32,984 nt of DNA from Bacteroidetes bacterium HGW-Bacteroidetes-1 (lineage in GTDB: Bacteria; Bacteroidota; Bacteroidia; Bacteroidales; F082): positions 1-32,984 of the forward strand of contig PHDU01000038.1 of NCBI GenBank assembly GCA_002842755.1. Direction: 5' to 3'. The notes under the pieces were generated by a model. That model made no database searches, was not told where the DNA came from, and worked only from the letters and a program-made list of their open reading frames with translations. Made by a program: the position numbers and the translations under genes. Positions 24,889 through 32,984 of this stretch are shown here, piece after piece (positions within the stretch are counted from its first letter, which is position 1; each line of letters opens with the position of its first letter).

Positions 24889-27708
24889 ATGAGGAAGTTT
24901 TTCTTACTTTTTTCAATAGTTTTACTTGCTGCTTTCAATGTGCAGGCACAGTATTACCTGAGCGGTCAGGATCCAGCTTCACTGCATTGGAATCAAATCA
25001 ATACGAAGCATTTCAGGCTTGTTTTTCCCGAGCATTACCGATTCAAAGCACAAGTTCTGGCCAATATGGTTGAGCACTCTTATCCCGAAGTCAGTAACGA
25101 TTTGAATTCGCGTAAAATAAAGTCCGACCTGATCATGCACACTTCAGGTGTGATATCCAATGCAACTGTTGCATGGGCACCTCGCCGGCTTGATTTTTAC
25201 AATACTCCTTCTCAGGATGGTTATCCTCAGGAATGGTTTAGGCAGCTGAGTATACATGAACTGCGTCATATAGCACAGATTAATCGACTTGATGCTGATT
25301 TTGGAAAAGGACTCTCGTTTCTATTTGGTCAACAAGGAACTGCTGCAATTCTGGGAATTTTTATTCCCAATTGGTTTCTTGAGGGAGATGCTGTCGTTGT
25401 TGAAACATCTTTATCTCATTCAGGGCGTGGTCGCCAACCGCTGTTTGAAGCCGGACTTAGGGCTCAATTGCTAGAGCAAGGATTGTTTACTTACGATAAG
25501 GCTTATTTTGGATCTTATCGTCATCATGTACCTGATATCTATGAACTTGGATATTTTTTAGTTGGCTATAACAAGCAAAAATATGGCAATGAGATATGGG
25601 AAAATGCATTGGATTTGACAGCACGAAAACCCTATATTTTGAATCCTTTCAGTAAAGCGCTCAAAGAGGTAAGTGGTTTGGGCAAAGGACAATTGTATCG
25701 TGAAACTGTGAAAGCTTTGCAGAAGGAATGGCTTTTACAGGATAGTCTTACTGTTTCAAGTAGTCCATCTTTGATCAGCCCTGCTGCGCATATTTTTACA
25801 AGTTACAGGTTCCCGCAAAAGATAAGAAACGGAGGTTTTGTAGCTACCAGAACTTCTCTTGACGATATTGGAAGGATTGTTCTTATAGAAAATAATAAAG
25901 AAAAAGTACTTTTTACTCCAGGAAGCATGTTCAACCAAAGTCTTTCAGCTACCGATAGTCTTGTGGTTTGGAATGAATACCAGCCAGATCTTCGTTGGTC
26001 GAACCAAAATTTTAGTGTGATAAAAATAGGGGATATCAAGCATGGAAATATCAGGCAACTGACCTCAAAAAGTCGCTTTTTTGCACCAGATATCAGCAAT
26101 GATAATAATAAGATAGCGGTGTCCGAAACCGATGAGTATGGTACATATTCGTTGGTGGTTCTTTATGTTCAGGACGGTATGGAACTATTTCGTTTTAGCA
26201 GTGACAGTCTCTTTTTCCAAACGCCTAAATGGTTGAACGACAACATACATTTAGTTTCAACAGTTGTTGGTAAGGCTGGTAAGGGGATGTTAAAAGTGAA
26301 TACAATTACTGGAGAATCTGAAATGTTAATCCCTTATGGTTATACTGATTTTAGCATTTCATCGGTTGAAGGTGACAAGGTTCTTTTGCAGGGATCATGG
26401 TCAGGGATCAGTAACATTTTTTCGTTCGACCTAAAAACAAATGCAATACAGCAATTGACATCTTCACGGTTTGGTGCTACTGATGCAGTTTTTGATTCTT
26501 CAATGAATAGGTTGATTTATGCCGATTACAATTCGGACGGATATCGTTTGGTTGCGCTGTCCAAAGAAAAATTGCTTCGGCTTCCTGCTGATGAGGTTAA
26601 AAACTTTTCTTTTGATCTGCCTTCAAAACTTGCAAAAAATGAACGCTTTAATATTGATGAAACAATTTTTCCAGATAGCGTTTATTTTGTGAGAAAATAT
26701 AGTAAGATGGCTCATCTTTTTAATATTCATAGTTGGTCGCCGTTTTATCTGGAAGCAGATAATCAGCAAGTGAAGCCCGGTTTTAGCCTGATGTCGCAAA
26801 ATACGCTCAGCACAATGGTTTCTGAAGTAGGCTATCGTTATGACATGAATGAGCAAACCGGAAAAACTGTTGTTAAGTTTTCTTATCTTGGGTTGTTTCC
26901 TGTTATTGAAGGTAGTTTTGGAACTGGTTTGAGACGCGGTATAGGAAAAGTAGACAGTTTAGAGTATGATCGAAAATGGCATGAAACAGATTGGAATGTT
27001 GGTTTCAGAATTCCATTTAATTTAACAAAAGATCGTTGGATCAGAGGGATACAACCATCTGTTTCTTTTTCTCAGCTTTACCGGAAAATGGTGCCTGAGG
27101 TTGGGTTGAGTTTCAGAGAGGATTTTTCTTCTACCATCATTTATAGTTTGTATGCATGGAATCAATCACGGGCAGCAACAAGGGACTTGTATCCAAAATG
27201 GGGTCAGACTTTCCAGATTGTTTTCAGACATTCACCTTTTGACTTATCTCCTTCTCAACAGTTCTTTGCAAGTACAAATCTCTTTTTCCCTGGCTTAGGC
27301 AAACATCATGGTTTCCGCTTGTATGCATCTATGCAAGCTGAAAAAGAAGGTTTCTACAGCTATGGAAATCTTGCTTCTGTGCCAAGGGGATATAGTAATC
27401 TCTTTTTCAATGATTTTTATGTAATTAAAGGCGATTACGTTTTTCCTTTGTTTTATCCTGAACTAAACCTGCCAACGGTTTTTTACCTTCAAAGAGTGAG
27501 GGCAGGCATCTTTTATGATTTCATATCGGGGACAGGAATTCATGCTGCCAAAACTTATTCCTCTGCAGGAGTTGAGCTCAATAGCGACTGGTATTTTTTT
27601 AACTTTCCTGCACCAGTTAATATTGGATTGCGCTTATCAAACACTTTTACTGAAAACAATTGGGTCCCTGAACTTATTTTTGGCATCAATTTCTCCTCAT
27701 TGTATTGA
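24889..27708 (+). CDS. Secreted metalloprotease-like / beta-propeller / outer-membrane barrel protein
   Basis: The 939-residue protein has a signal peptide (1-20) and three apparent parts. Residues 21-270 resemble the peptidase MA/gluzincin group: HELRH (123-127) is an HExxH zinc motif and Glu165 in NWFLEGDAV is the expected third ligand, so a metal site could form. Residues about 290-570 show repeated TolB-like strands (for example DISNDNNKIAVSETDEYG), suggesting a beta-propeller. Residues about 640-939 alternate strand patterns and end in a terminal aromatic (NFSSLY), as in outer-membrane barrels. It should lie in the outer membrane. Substrate and side of action are unknown. No promoter box is evident; it follows the pseudouridine synthase by 66 bases. 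Confidence 0.8.
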   Translation: MRKFFLLFSIVLLAAFNVQAQYYLSGQDPASLHWNQINTKHFRLVFPEHYRFKAQVLANMVEHSYPEVSNDLNSRKIKSDLIMHTSGVISNATVAWAPRRLDFYNTPSQDGYPQEWFRQLSIHELRHIAQINRLDADFGKGLSFLFGQQGTAAILGIFIPNWFLEGDAVVVETSLSHSGRGRQPLFEAGLRAQLLEQGLFTYDKAYFGSYRHHVPDIYELGYFLVGYNKQKYGNEIWENALDLTARKPYILNPFSKALKEVSGLGKGQLYRETVKALQKEWLLQDSLTVSSSPSLISPAAHIFTSYRFPQKIRNGGFVATRTSLDDIGRIVLIENNKEKVLFTPGSMFNQSLSATDSLVVWNEYQPDLRWSNQNFSVIKIGDIKHGNIRQLTSKSRFFAPDISNDNNKIAVSETDEYGTYSLVVLYVQDGMELFRFSSDSLFFQTPKWLNDNIHLVSTVVGKAGKGMLKVNTITGESEMLIPYGYTDFSISSVEGDKVLLQGSWSGISNIFSFDLKTNAIQQLTSSRFGATDAVFDSSMNRLIYADYNSDGYRLVALSKEKLLRLPADEVKNFSFDLPSKLAKNERFNIDETIFPDSVYFVRKYSKMAHLFNIHSWSPFYLEADNQQVKPGFSLMSQNTLSTMVSEVGYRYDMNEQTGKTVVKFSYLGLFPVIEGSFGTGLRRGIGKVDSLEYDRKWHETDWNVGFRIPFNLTKDRWIRGIQPSVSFSQLYRKMVPEVGLSFREDFSSTIIYSLYAWNQSRAATRDLYPKWGQTFQIVFRHSPFDLSPSQQFFASTNLFFPGLGKHHGFRLYASMQAEKEGFYSYGNLASVPRGYSNLFFNDFYVIKGDYVFPLFYPELNLPTVFYLQRVRAGIFYDFISGTGIHAAKTYSSAGVELNSDWYFFNFPAPVNIGLRLSNTFTENNWVPELIFGINFSSLY

Positions 27709-27740
27709 TCTTTTAATTAATTTCCCAAAAAATTAAAAAG

Positions 27741-28202
27741 ATGAAAAGCCGTATCCTTACTTTTGAGCCTGAACTCGAAGCAATTATCCGAAAATGTCAA
27801 TATTGTAACCTTGCTATGGTTGATCTGAATGGAAAACCTTATGTCGTTCCCATGAACTTTGGTTTCCGAGAAAATGTTGCTTATTTCCATTCCGGACCTG
27901 AAGGAAAAAAATTGGATATTTTAAAGCGTAATCCAGAGGTTTGCATTGCCTTTAGTACAGATCATCTGCTTCGATGGCAAAATACTGAAGTGGCGTGTAG
28001 CTATTCAATGAAATACAGATCAGTACTTATTCATGGAAAGGTTGAGTTTATTACAGAAATGACCGATAAAGAGGAAGCTTTAAACGTCATAATGAAACAA
28101 TATACAGATGAAGATTACAAATTCAGCGAACCTGCTTTAAAAAATGTGGCGGTTTTTAAAGTGAATATCGAGCAAATAGAAGGCAGGGTATATGGATATT
28201 GA
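27741..28202 (+). CDS. Pyridoxamine 5'-phosphate oxidase-fold protein, Nim-like
   Basis: This 153-residue protein has the split-barrel FMN-binding fold. The N-terminal segment RKCQYCNLAMVDLNGKPYVV (17-36), then VPMNFGF, AYFHSGPEGKKLDIL and NPEVCIAFSTD, is the pattern of the family that includes Nim 5-nitroimidazole reductases of Bacteroides. The true substrate of most such proteins is unknown, so drug resistance should not be assumed. Most are small flavin- or heme-binding reductases of the cytoplasm. The ATG at 27741 is 32 bases after the preceding stop. Confidence 0.88.
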   Translation: MKSRILTFEPELEAIIRKCQYCNLAMVDLNGKPYVVPMNFGFRENVAYFHSGPEGKKLDILKRNPEVCIAFSTDHLLRWQNTEVACSYSMKYRSVLIHGKVEFITEMTDKEEALNVIMKQYTDEDYKFSEPALKNVAVFKVNIEQIEGRVYGY

Positions 28203-28291
28203 TTTGCAACCTACCTATTGAATTTTTCGTCTGAATAAATGTTTAGGTATCGATAATAATGTTTCAGGCCTCAAAAAAAATTAAACAGCAT

Positions 28292-28723
28292 ATGATTCAA
28301 AGCAGAATTTTACATCCAATACTTATCATTGCAACAATATTATTCATGGGATTAGTAATCTCTTCTTGTGGAAAAGAAAGCAAACCAACAGAAGAAGAAT
28401 ACCTTATCCGCGTTGACAGCATTCATGTTGAAGATACTATACGTAAGGGTTCAAAAATATTGATTGAATTTTATGGCGTAATCGGTACAAACGGCTGTTC
28501 TCGCTTTTCAAGATTTATAACCGGAAATGATAACGCTGGTTACCAGATAGAGGTTGTAGGTATTCGGGCTGTTGGCCCAAATCTGATCTGTCCTGAATTT
28601 TTGCCAATGCTTAATGGTACTGTGCTAGAGCTTCCTGCTGACAGTTCTGGAATGCAACTTTTAAAAATAATCAATCCGGGAGTTAACCAAATAATTCGAA
28701 AAGAGGTTTTTGTAAAACCTTAA
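28292..28723 (+). CDS. Small lipoprotein of unknown function
   Basis: From the ATG at 28292 the product has 143 residues. The signal peptide ends in ISSC with Cys26 as the lipidation site, so it is a probable lipoprotein. The mature part is short, with a strand-rich body (RKGSKILIEFYGVIGTNGCS) and two further cysteines (one in NGCSRF, one in LICPEF), which could pair. I do not recognise the family. An ATG at 28259 would give an unusually long polar start (FQASKKIKQH), so the later one is preferred. Its stop codon overlaps the stop of the convergent DUF4340 gene within TTAA. Confidence 0.75.
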   Translation: MIQSRILHPILIIATILFMGLVISSCGKESKPTEEEYLIRVDSIHVEDTIRKGSKILIEFYGVIGTNGCSRFSRFITGNDNAGYQIEVVGIRAVGPNLICPEFLPMLNGTVLELPADSSGMQLLKIINPGVNQIIRKEVFVKP

Positions 28724-29790
28724 TTGACGTAAGTTGAACCAGGGACAAAATAGGATGCCGGCCTTAGTACTTTGTCGAATACAAAATATTGAATCAGGAC
28801 AAAATCTCTATCTTCATTTACCAGCGCATACATTCGGTCAAGGTCAACAGGAATCAGTCTTTCTTCAATATCCAGATGTTCAGCATATTTTTTCTTTAAA
28901 AAAGTAGTTATTTCCGTTGTTTCTCCATGCAAATCAACCAGTGTGATTCTGTGCAGGAAAGGTGATTGAATAATTGAATCTTTTTTAATCTGAGACATTT
29001 TGTTGTTGAGCAGTGCCTCAAAACGAATATCACTGAATGAGGTAAGGAAGTTTAATAATCTCAGAGTATCATATTCAGTTAAAATGTTTCCGTCAGAAAG
29101 ACGGGAAATCCGGAAGTTATTATTATCCACTTTTTCAACATTGTAACTTTGCAAGGGGTCTTCATTGAATTCAACTTTTACTGATTTTATTTCACCCAGT
29201 TTGGCATGGAAAATCTGATGGTCGCGCCAGTCATCTTCAAGAGATGAATAACGTGACATGACAAAACCTTTAAAACCGGTAATATACATGATATATGCAT
29301 TTTTAGCTCCTTCTTTCAGCATAAAAGTACCCATATTGTCTTTGGTGACATCGCCAACATAATAAACTTTTGTTCGCTTTTCCCGTGGAAAAAGTTTAAT
29401 ACGATCAAACAAATTGATCATTGGAACGATCTGATAAACTTCAACTTTTATTGCGATACCAGCCATCCGCGATACAACATTATCATGACTCGCAACAGAG
29501 ACAGGAGCCCGAACGCGCAACTTTAACATGGTATTCAGCATTCCATCAATCTTCTGCTGTTGAGCGCGATTTATTTTGTTTACTGTCCATCCGTTTGTGC
29601 CGCGCTCTAAAAGTACCTGATTTGTATCAAGGTTAGCAATGAAGATTTTCGTTATACTTGCAGTATCCTGGACTGCAAAATCGGCATCCTTTAATATGAT
29701 TGTTGAAGTATAATTTTTATTCCAGATCAATAAAACAGCTACAACTATGAGTATCAGTGTAAGGATAAATGCAAATCGATTTTTTTTCAT
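28720..29790 (-). CDS. DUF4340 domain protein
   Basis: The 356-residue protein has one N-terminal membrane segment (about residues 7-23) and a long periplasmic part. The order of strands ITKIFIANLDTNQVLLERG..GWTVN near residues 47-73 is the DUF4340 opening, a domain usually found beside GldG-type ABC transporter components. That agrees with its place 79 bases downstream of gldG. The role of DUF4340 is not established. The most likely inference is a periplasmic partner of the GldFG exporter-like complex. Its stop shares TTAA with the stop of the convergent lipoprotein gene. Confidence 0.85.
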   Translation of the reverse strand: MKKNRFAFILTLILIVVAVLLIWNKNYTSTIILKDADFAVQDTASITKIFIANLDTNQVLLERGTNGWTVNKINRAQQQKIDGMLNTMLKLRVRAPVSVASHDNVVSRMAGIAIKVEVYQIVPMINLFDRIKLFPREKRTKVYYVGDVTKDNMGTFMLKEGAKNAYIMYITGFKGFVMSRYSSLEDDWRDHQIFHAKLGEIKSVKVEFNEDPLQSYNVEKVDNNNFRISRLSDGNILTEYDTLRLLNFLTSFSDIRFEALLNNKMSQIKKDSIIQSPFLHRITLVDLHGETTEITTFLKKKYAEHLDIEERLIPVDLDRMYALVNEDRDFVLIQYFVFDKVLRPASYFVPGSTYVN

Positions 29791-29869
29791 AGAATTCTTT
29801 AATAAGGAATCAATTGAATTTTAATAATTTACGGATCATATCTGAATAGGGCTGTTTTTTTTAAAGAGA

Positions 29870-31639
29870 TCATTTAGCATATCGTTTTTTACGCATAAAT
29901 GCTAATAACACCCCAAAAAGTAAAACAATAATTACAGGGATAGCGGTATTTAGTATTTGCCATTTAAGCCGTGATTTTTTGATCAGCGAAGGGTCAAGTA
30001 GCCTCATTTTTAGTTCACGCGAACGAATGCTTATCAAGCCTGAATTATCAGCAAGATAACTGATTGCGTTAAGAATAAAGTCTTTATTTCCATATGTTTG
30101 GCGCGTGAACTGGTCAAAACCTAAAGGCAACGGATAGCCTTGAGGGACGTGAAACTGGTTGCGTATAATATCACCGTCAGCTATAACTATCATTGATGTT
30201 GGAAAGCTGGTTTCAAGAAATCCAAGGTCTTTGCTGTCTTTTATCTCTGGTGGAACCCTGTTGGCATACAATGAAGTGAAGGTGCCATCCAGTAAGTAAG
30301 AAATTACTTGGCTGCTTTTGTTAAACATTCGCTCGTCTGGTTTTTCGCGAAGCATAGCAAGCGTAATCAAAGCAGGAGTGCCAACCGTTCTTGAATAATA
30401 AGAGGTCTTAAGCAAAGGGATTTTATTGACGTTGTCAACCATAACGGTATCAATATTGCTCGCAAAGTCGGCCTTAATCATGTTTAAATTTCTTACGATC
30501 GGATGATTTGACGCCTGATTAAGCAAGGGAAAATAGTTCCATTTAAAAAACTCGATTTGTGCCTGACCGCCCACTTGTCCTGTCCTCAATGGAATTGACG
30601 CTGAGTTCAAGTCGAGCACAAGATTGCGGTTTAGACGAAGTCCATATTTGAACAACTGATCATCCAGTTTCAAGTCAAGATCCAGACCAATAGTGGATTC
30701 GTTCATCTGCAAACTATCCATGCTTGCAAGTACAGGGTCAATCAGCCAAAGCACTTTACCCCCATGCATAATGTATTGATCGATAATAAATTTATCCTTT
30801 TCATCAAATGGCCTTGAAGGTTTAGCGATGATAACCGCATCATAGTTTGGAATCACCTTCACATTTCCATCCTTGTCTGGTTCTGATCTTCGCGTAAGCG
30901 CATGTATGCGTCCACCAATGATTATGCGATCCACCCTGTAATTTGGAAGCAATGTTTGGGTAATATCATGCACCTCGCTTTCGTTTAGCTCCCCATTTCC
31001 TTCGGTAAAGGCCAAAGCAGGTTTCTGTAGTTGAGAAAGCTTACGAATTACATCGGCCAGTTTAAATTCGAGGTTTTGAATGGAATTGTTGAGAACTGTT
31101 TCTGGTTGCTCATTCAATTGGTTCTCAAGTAATTCAATTGGTAATTCTTTATCACGGTACATGGCTAACGCAGCAGGAAAAATTACTTTTTGTTCCATGC
31201 CATCATTGGTTCGAACTTGTAAGTCAGTAGGACGTAGGCCGCGTTCAACGAGAGTTTTAATGGTTTCATCACGTTCCTGCTTGCTTGAACCTCCCAAAGG
31301 ATTAATGAATTCGTATTGAATAAACTTATTATAAGCTCTGAACTCATTCAGCATTTCCATGGTTTCGCGCCTGAGTTTTTTGAAGCCTGCAGGAAAATCA
31401 CCTTCAAGATATACTCTGAAATAAACAAAATCGTCAACAGATTTTAACAATTCTTTTGTTGTCGGTGCTAAGGTATAACGAAGTTCACTAGTTAAGTCAA
31501 AACGTGTAAAAAGCATTGATCCGATCACATTAAGAATTACAATAATTGCCAATACAAGACCAAATCGGATCAGGTTATTTTTTCTGATATCTTTTGTCTT
31601 AGGATTTCCTGATATTTTTTTTTGAGCCCGCTTTACCAT
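29870..31639 (-). CDS. gldG: Gliding motility-associated ABC transporter component GldG
   Basis: GldG is the membrane-anchored, mostly periplasmic partner of GldF in the GldAFG ABC system, first described in Flavobacterium gliding but present in many non-gliding members of the phylum. The 589-residue protein has an N-terminal membrane helix (about 24-44), then FTRFDLTSELRYTLAPTTKELL (45-66), a characteristic section, a central part with ALAFTEGNGELNE (about 210-222) and AVIIAKPSRPF, and a C-terminal membrane helix (about 563-583). The ATG overlaps the stop of gldF by seven bases (ATGGTAA), so the pair is translationally coupled. Confidence 0.93.
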   Translation of the reverse strand: MVKRAQKKISGNPKTKDIRKNNLIRFGLVLAIIVILNVIGSMLFTRFDLTSELRYTLAPTTKELLKSVDDFVYFRVYLEGDFPAGFKKLRRETMEMLNEFRAYNKFIQYEFINPLGGSSKQERDETIKTLVERGLRPTDLQVRTNDGMEQKVIFPAALAMYRDKELPIELLENQLNEQPETVLNNSIQNLEFKLADVIRKLSQLQKPALAFTEGNGELNESEVHDITQTLLPNYRVDRIIIGGRIHALTRRSEPDKDGNVKVIPNYDAVIIAKPSRPFDEKDKFIIDQYIMHGGKVLWLIDPVLASMDSLQMNESTIGLDLDLKLDDQLFKYGLRLNRNLVLDLNSASIPLRTGQVGGQAQIEFFKWNYFPLLNQASNHPIVRNLNMIKADFASNIDTVMVDNVNKIPLLKTSYYSRTVGTPALITLAMLREKPDERMFNKSSQVISYLLDGTFTSLYANRVPPEIKDSKDLGFLETSFPTSMIVIADGDIIRNQFHVPQGYPLPLGFDQFTRQTYGNKDFILNAISYLADNSGLISIRSRELKMRLLDPSLIKKSRLKWQILNTAIPVIIVLLFGVLLAFMRKKRYAK

Positions 31640-32364
31640 TTTCTACTCGCTAATGACAATTTTGTGAAACTTAAAAACAAGGCAATTAAACTAAAAAAGT
31701 ACAATAAGTCGCGGGTATCAATTACACCTCTACTGATTGAGCTGTAATGTGCTGAGATTCCCAACTGTTTAATAAAAAGATCAATAGAACCAAACCATGA
31801 GAGTGAGTATATGAACTCAAAACCAATGTAAGCAAAACCACTTAAAACAACGGCAAGGATAAAGGCCAAAATCTGATTGTTGGTTGTGCTGCTACTAAAG
31901 ATGCCAATGGCTACAAATACAGCACCCAGAAAGAACAAGCCAATATAAGCCCCCACAATACCACCTGAATCAAGATTTCCTGTAGGCATGCCTAATCGGT
32001 AAACAGACAAATAGTAGAGTGCTGTAGGAACAAGCGAAAACAGCACCAACGCCAGTCCTGCAAAATATTTGGCAAGGATAATCTGCATATCTGTTAATGG
32101 TTTTGTAAGTAGCATTTCGATGGTGCCAGACTTGAATTCATCTGCAAAAGAACGCATGGTCACTGCAGGAACAAGAAATAGGAATACGAATGGTGCAAGA
32201 ATAAACAACCCGTCAAGATTGGCGTAACCAAAATCAAGGATATTAAATTCAGTTGGAAAAACCCATAAAAACATCCCATTAATGAGCAGAAATACAGCAA
32301 TAACCATGTAACCGATTAATGAGCTGAGAAAACTATTGATTTCTTTTCTGAAAAGAGCGAGCAT
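31633..32364 (-). CDS. gldF: Gliding motility-associated ABC transporter permease GldF
   Basis: GldF is the inner-membrane permease of the GldAFG system. The 243-residue protein is very hydrophobic, with about six membrane helices (first at residues 16-35, last near 224-236). The cytoplasmic segment RSFADEFKSGTIEMLLTKP (71-89), with the typical E.K.GT.E.LL pattern of ABC-2 permeases, marks the contact with the ATPase. No gldA gene is adjacent, so the ATPase must be encoded elsewhere. A -7 box lies 26-33 bases upstream, and gldG follows with an overlap. Confidence 0.93.
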   Translation of the reverse strand: MLALFRKEINSFLSSLIGYMVIAVFLLINGMFLWVFPTEFNILDFGYANLDGLFILAPFVFLFLVPAVTMRSFADEFKSGTIEMLLTKPLTDMQIILAKYFAGLALVLFSLVPTALYYLSVYRLGMPTGNLDSGGIVGAYIGLFFLGAVFVAIGIFSSSTTNNQILAFILAVVLSGFAYIGFEFIYSLSWFGSIDLFIKQLGISAHYSSISRGVIDTRDLLYFFSLIALFLSFTKLSLASRKW

Positions 32365-32389
32365 GCTTAACTTAATAATATGTTTGGAG

Positions 32390-32397
32390 CAAAAATA
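32390..32397 (-). promoter_or_regulatory. -7 box of the gldF-gldG-DUF4340 operon
   Basis: On the minus strand this reads TATTTTTG, a TAnnTTTG match. Transcription would start near 32384, about 20 bases before the gldF ATG at 32364. The -33 element is not obvious. Confidence 0.45.
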
Positions 32398-32450
32398 CGA
32401 TTTTTCCTGAAGCGAGAACCCGGAAGAGGAAGTTGCAATCTAGTTTAGTA

Positions 32451-32789
32451 TCAGAAACTAATTTTCTGAATCTTGCTGGCAACTTTAAGATATTCGGGTA
32501 AGGCAGCAGAGCCATACCATGAAAATATTTCTGTTGCCAGAAGTTTTTCTTTAATTGCAGGATCAGTATCAAGCAATTTTTCTGCCTCCTCCATGGTTTT
32601 AACATTGAGGATGAAAATGCCACGATAGTTGAGATCATTTTTGCCCAGAGGACCTGCTACAACAAGCTTGTCTTCGTCAGCCAACCGTTTAATATTTTTG
32701 AGATGGCCTGAAAAGAGACTATCTCTAACAGTCTTATTTTCAATCACAACAGGGCCTGTTTTAAGTATGACAAAAATATATGATTTCAT
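32451..32789 (-). CDS. YciI-like (YCII domain) protein
   Basis: From the ATG at 32789 the protein has 112 residues: a strand MKSYIFVILKTGP, HLKNIKRLADEDKLVVAGPL (29-48), then GIFILNVKTMEEAEKLLDTDPAI, which together are the YciI ferredoxin-like fold. The reading frame continues upstream without a stop for another 47 codons and encodes ELAISLGADDYG directly before the Met, a segment I recall in secreted relatives, preceded by a signal-peptide-like stretch. No ATG, GTG or TTG occurs in that extension, so the true start is unclear (ATT at 32915 or 32909 would be candidates). Function of YciI-like proteins is mostly unknown. The gene precedes gldF on the same strand but with its own 86-base gap. 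Confidence 0.78.
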   Translation of the reverse strand: MKSYIFVILKTGPVVIENKTVRDSLFSGHLKNIKRLADEDKLVVAGPLGKNDLNYRGIFILNVKTMEEAEKLLDTDPAIKEKLLATEIFSWYGSAALPEYLKVASKIQKISF

Positions 32790-32915
32790 CCCATAATCAT
32801 CAGCACCTAAAGATATAGCAAGTTCTTCGTCGTATTCATTTTTTGTTGTTTGAGAATAAATTTTAAAAGAAGCTAATGTTATAAGTAATAAAATAAGGTT
32901 CTGTTTAATATTAAT
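32790..32915 (-). other. In-frame upstream extension of the YciI-like gene coding for a signal peptide
   Basis: These 42 codons are open and in frame with the YciI-like gene. From the ATT at 32915 they read INIKQN, then a hydrophobic run LILLLITLASFKIYSQ resembling a signal peptide with a Gln at the usual cleavage site, and then an acidic segment ending LGADDYG. The lack of any standard start codon suggests a rare ATT start, a recent point mutation, or an assembly error. Confidence 0.6.
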
Positions 32916-32926
32916 GTGGGATTTTG

Positions 32927-32934
32927 TATCTTAG
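32927..32934 (+). promoter_or_regulatory. Near-consensus -7 box for the gene at the right edge
   Basis: TATCTTAG differs by one base from TAnnTTTG and lies 22 bases before the ATG at 32956. It would drive the partial gene divergently from the YciI-like gene. Confidence 0.35.
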
Positions 32935-32955
32935 CGCAATAATTAGAAATGAGTC

Positions 32956-32984
32956 ATGGATACTAAACAGATATTAGCCGGCTT
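32956..32984 (+). CDS. Start of an unidentified gene, cut by the window edge
   Basis: An ATG at 32956 opens a frame reading MDTKQILAG up to the window end, with a near-consensus promoter box just upstream. Nine residues are too few to identify the product. The competing ATG at 32949 meets a stop after five codons and can be excluded. Confidence 0.45.

Noticed and set aside
27741-28202. A nitroimidazole resistance gene
   Set aside because: The fold is shared with Nim, but most relatives are not resistance genes and nothing here indicates drug specificity.

Overview
The window reads as ordinary chromosome from a Bacteroidota bacterium, most likely a free-living or anaerobic member of the Bacteroidales/Marinilabiliales side of the phylum. 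The evidence is: a PurL starting in the style typical of the phylum; a type IX secretion (T9SS) C-terminal sorting domain; GldF and GldG; a DUF3822-rsmD pair; a small AMP nucleosidase next to holA; AT-rich DNA with few Shine-Dalgarno sites; and several upstream boxes matching the Bacteroidota -7 consensus TAnnTTTG. I see no tRNA, rRNA, insertion sequence, phage gene or CRISPR array.

Layout. 0.2-5.7 kb (+): purL, a zinc-ribbon membrane protein and a short-chain dehydrogenase, closed by a strong hairpin. 5.7-7.5 kb (-): an amn-holA operon. 7.7-11.1 kb (+): a stand-alone HsdR_N nuclease-fold protein whose 3' end overlaps a large TPR hybrid histidine kinase. 11.4-13.4 kb (+): a pseudopilin-like protein, DUF3822 and rsmD, closed by a bidirectional terminator. 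13.5-21.8 kb (-): DUF2795, a PduO-type cobalamin adenosyltransferase, a methyltransferase-ABC ATPase pair, a secreted protein of unknown function, a T9SS cargo protein and dnaK. 22.1-23.1 kb (-): a lipoprotein. 23.3-28.7 kb (+): panB, an RluA-type pseudouridine synthase, a large secreted metalloprotease-like/propeller/barrel protein, a PPOX-fold protein and a small lipoprotein. 28.7-32.9 kb (-): DUF4340, gldG, gldF and a YciI-like protein. At the right edge the first codons of a + strand gene are visible.

Most genes are housekeeping (purine synthesis, pantothenate synthesis, replication, ribosome and RNA modification, chaperone, corrinoid adenosylation) mixed with cell-envelope genes (T9SS cargo, GldFG, lipoproteins, the outer-membrane protease-like protein). 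No obvious new multi-gene defence or mobile system is present.

The parts most worth a second look are: the YciI-like gene, whose reading frame continues upstream into a signal peptide but has no ATG, GTG or TTG start; the intact PD-(D/E)XK domain fixed beside the amn-holA genes; the gluzincin-propeller-barrel protein; the pseudopilin-like/DUF3822/rsmD group; and several starts that are better placed using promoter boxes. All family assignments come from reading motifs, not from searches.
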